NCBI GenBank assembly: GCA_904420065.1
Contig: CAJFTU010000031.1
Location: 1-35,228, forward strand
Length of the DNA: 35,228 bases
Direction of reading: 5' to 3'
Source of the DNA: an uncultured Emergencia sp.
Lineage (GTDB): Bacteria; Bacillota; Clostridia; Peptostreptococcales; Anaerovoracaceae
In this document: in pieces, positions 34,358-35,228 of the stretch
Position numbering within the stretch: position 1 is the stretch's first letter
How the letters are laid out: each line of letters starts with the position of its first letter
Notes under the pieces: generated by a model
Seen by the model: the letters and a program-made list of their open reading frames with translations, nothing else
Told to the model about the DNA's origin: nothing
Database searches by the model: none
Translations under genes and position numbers: made by a program

Positions 34358-34417
34358 ATGCTGAGAATTACCATTACCTTTGGTAAAGTAAGAATCACGA
34401 TTTGCATAAAAAAATAA
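34358..34417 (+). CDS. 19-residue cationic peptide, candidate type I toxin
   Basis: MLRITITFGKVRITICIKK. The peptide is two matching strands, RITITF and RITICI, joined by GKV. Alternating Ile/Thr and basic residues suggest an amphipathic beta-hairpin rather than the single membrane helix of Fst-type toxins. TAAGGAAGGTGAT, close to a perfect Shine-Dalgarno, stands 8-9 bases before the ATG, so this short frame is probably translated. The ribosome site is sequestered in a 5' hairpin, the stop codon lies in the terminator stem, and a convergent antisense-type RNA is predicted. That is the architecture of a type I toxin gene. I do not recognise the peptide, and toxicity is inferred from layout only. 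Confidence 0.6.
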   Translation: MLRITITFGKVRITICIKK

Positions 34418-34482
34418 TCGCCCCTGCTTGCAACTGTGACGATTATTCTTTAATCTGATAGGTTAGTCCACGGTTTCCTATT
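34408..34482 (-). ncRNA. Predicted ~75-nt antitoxin-type RNA
   Basis: A minus-strand promoter at 34489-34517 should start RNA near 34482. A stem (AATAATCG/CGATTATT) followed by seven T residues should end it near 34408. The RNA would begin with AATAGGAA, then ACTAACC, complementary to the peptide mRNA's 5' repeats. Its 3' half overlaps the 3' end of that mRNA by about 40 bases. No open reading frame of note is present. The size and two-end complementarity match RNA II of the Fst/par locus. Confidence 0.6.
34411..34450. terminator. Shared bidirectional terminator of peptide mRNA and antisense-type RNA
   Basis: AATAATCG (34413-34420) and CGATTATT (34440-34447) form an 8-bp stem. The minus strand runs into TTTTTTT and the plus strand into CTTTAA. 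The peptide stop codon lies in the left arm. Confidence 0.75.
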
Positions 34483-34488
34483 GCCGTC

Positions 34489-34517
34489 AATATACCATAA
34501 AGACATCAAAAATTCAA
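34489..34517 (-). promoter_or_regulatory. Promoter of the predicted antitoxin-type RNA
   Basis: On the minus strand, TTGAAT (plus coordinates 34517-34512), exactly 17 bp, TATATT (34494-34489), with TGG before it (extended -10). It looks stronger than the facing promoter, as expected for an antitoxin. Confidence 0.65.
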
Positions 34518-34530
34518 GCAGAAAGAACGA

Positions 34531-34799
34531 TTTTCCGCATGGCGCAAGGAGGGCGGGTTTAATCACTCTAAGGCTGCAGGAGTTGGATTTTTACTACCGT
34601 TTACTACATGGAGAAATACTTGAAGGAAGACGATAAGATACTTGACATCGACGCAGGTGAATACAGCCTTTATTTTGTCCGCTTACCACATTTACATTTG
34701 CGAAAACCGGAACCACTTGGTATGACAGAAGATCTGCTTTTTGTGGGGGAAAGAATTGAGAAAAATCCAATACGAAAATTTAACCCTCCGTCAAGCTGA
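34531..34799 (+). pseudogene. Decayed class I SAM-dependent methyltransferase
   Basis: Three fragments of one family can be read. In one frame from about 34531, KEGGFNHSKAAGVGFL resembles the N-terminal part. In the next frame, from about 34594, TTVYYMEKYLKEDDKILDI continues it, so a single base is missing near 34593. The AdoMet loop D-I-G-A-G has become DIDAG. After EYSLYF the sequence jumps to LRKPEPLGMTEDLLFVGE, which looks like the family's extreme C-terminus, so roughly 150 residues are deleted. It cannot encode an active enzyme. The family call rests on remembered consensus patterns. The left end is uncertain. Confidence 0.6.
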
Positions 34800-35184
34800 G
34801 GCTGCTGATGCAAAGCAACTTGCTGCTTGGTGGAATGACGGTGCTGTAATGGCACATGCAGGATTTCCCAACGGCTTGGGAACAACCGAGGAAGAAGTGA
34901 TCGAAGGACTTGACAGCGGTCGCATGGTCATTGAGGAAAGTGATCGTTTGATTGGTGAGTGCAATTACCGTAACCTAGTAGACGGCGTTGCAGAAATCGG
35001 TATTAAGATCTGTGAAACAGATTGTCAGAACCGTGGTGTCGGCAGAAAGGTTTTGAGTATGATGATCGGTTGGCTGTTCAGTAACGGCTATTCTAAAATC
35101 GTCCTCGATACCAATTTGACAAATACGAGAGCGCAGCACGTGAGACCGTTTCAAGTTTTGTGTAAACTGAAAAAACTGATATAA
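34756..35184 (+). pseudogene. GNAT N-acetyltransferase, C-terminally disrupted
   Basis: 142 residues from a TTG start at 34756, with GGGGGAAAG just upstream; MRKIQYENLTLRQAE is a typical beginning. GNAT features include WWNDG, LIGECNYRN, AEIGIKIC, and the acetyl-CoA loop QNRGVGRKVL, then KIVLDTNLTNTRAQHV. Intact relatives continue with Tyr-Glu-x-Leu-Gly-Phe and another 30-40 residues. Here the frame instead reads RPFQVLCKLKKLI and stops. The last strand and helix of the fold are lost, by a frameshift or rearrangement near 35140. It overlaps the end of the decayed methyltransferase. It is probably inactive. Confidence 0.6.
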
Positions 35185-35228
35185 GATATGTCATTAGTTA
35201 CTTGGGGCAGAGCCGATTTTTGAGGTTC

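Noticed and set aside
34608-34799. A separate 63-residue protein
   Set aside because: It is better read as the middle and C-terminal pieces of a broken methyltransferase whose homology begins upstream in another frame.
1-35228. tRNA or rRNA genes, CRISPR arrays, intact insertion sequences
   Set aside because: I looked for T-loop patterns, spaced identical repeats and transposase motifs and saw none by eye; a program search would be more sensitive.

Overview
The window looks like a chromosome segment of an anaerobic, spore-forming-lineage Clostridia (Bacillota). I infer this from strong AGGAGG-type ribosome sites, sigma-A-like promoters, a spoIIE-type gene, a cobalamin-riboswitch cobalt transporter, type III pantothenate kinase, and a gene order (metG-tatD ... 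spoIIE ... tilS-ftsH-coaX-dusB) that follows the origin-proximal region of Bacillus and Clostridium. The family is not certain; the Anaerovoracaceae/Eubacteriales group is a guess.

Layout. 1-4050: a large secreted beta-helix surface protein with two C-terminal fibronectin-like repeats, then a small zinc-ribbon membrane protein on the minus strand. 4200-5740: aspartate kinase with its own promoter, leader and terminator. 5800-10730: a MarR regulator and a heterodimeric ABC exporter in one overlapping operon. 10760-11750: a cytidylate-kinase-like protein and a one-helix acidic protein. 11809-12999: an M20 amidohydrolase on the minus strand. 13100-15965: metG-tatD. 15976-17010: an agmatinase-type ureohydrolase. 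17120-18934: a short form of SpoIIE behind a possible Spo0A-controlled promoter. 18976-22112: a cobalamin riboswitch and cbiMNQO cobalt transporter. 22179-29274: tilS, ftsH, a PucR-type regulator, coaX and dusB. The usual hprT between tilS and ftsH is absent. 29316-33456: a MocR-type regulator divergent from an amidohydrolase and an MFS transporter, with a 34-bp palindrome between them. 33496-35228: an XRE regulator, then an accessory stretch.

The most unusual part is 34265-34517. A 19-residue peptide gene has a strong Shine-Dalgarno that is buried in a long 5' hairpin. Facing it is a minus-strand promoter (TTGAAT, 17 bp, TGG-TATATT) predicted to make a ~75-nt RNA. The two transcripts converge on one shared terminator. 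Two short direct repeats, GGTTAG and TTCCTAT, occur once near the 5' end of each transcript unit, so the RNAs would be complementary at both ends. This is the layout of the Fst/par type I toxin-antitoxin locus, but the peptide looks like a beta-hairpin rather than a membrane helix, and I do not recognise it as a described toxin.

Behind it lie decaying genes: a methyltransferase with a frameshift and an internal deletion, and a GNAT acetyltransferase that has lost its C-terminus. All functional calls come from reading motifs by eye; no database search was run.
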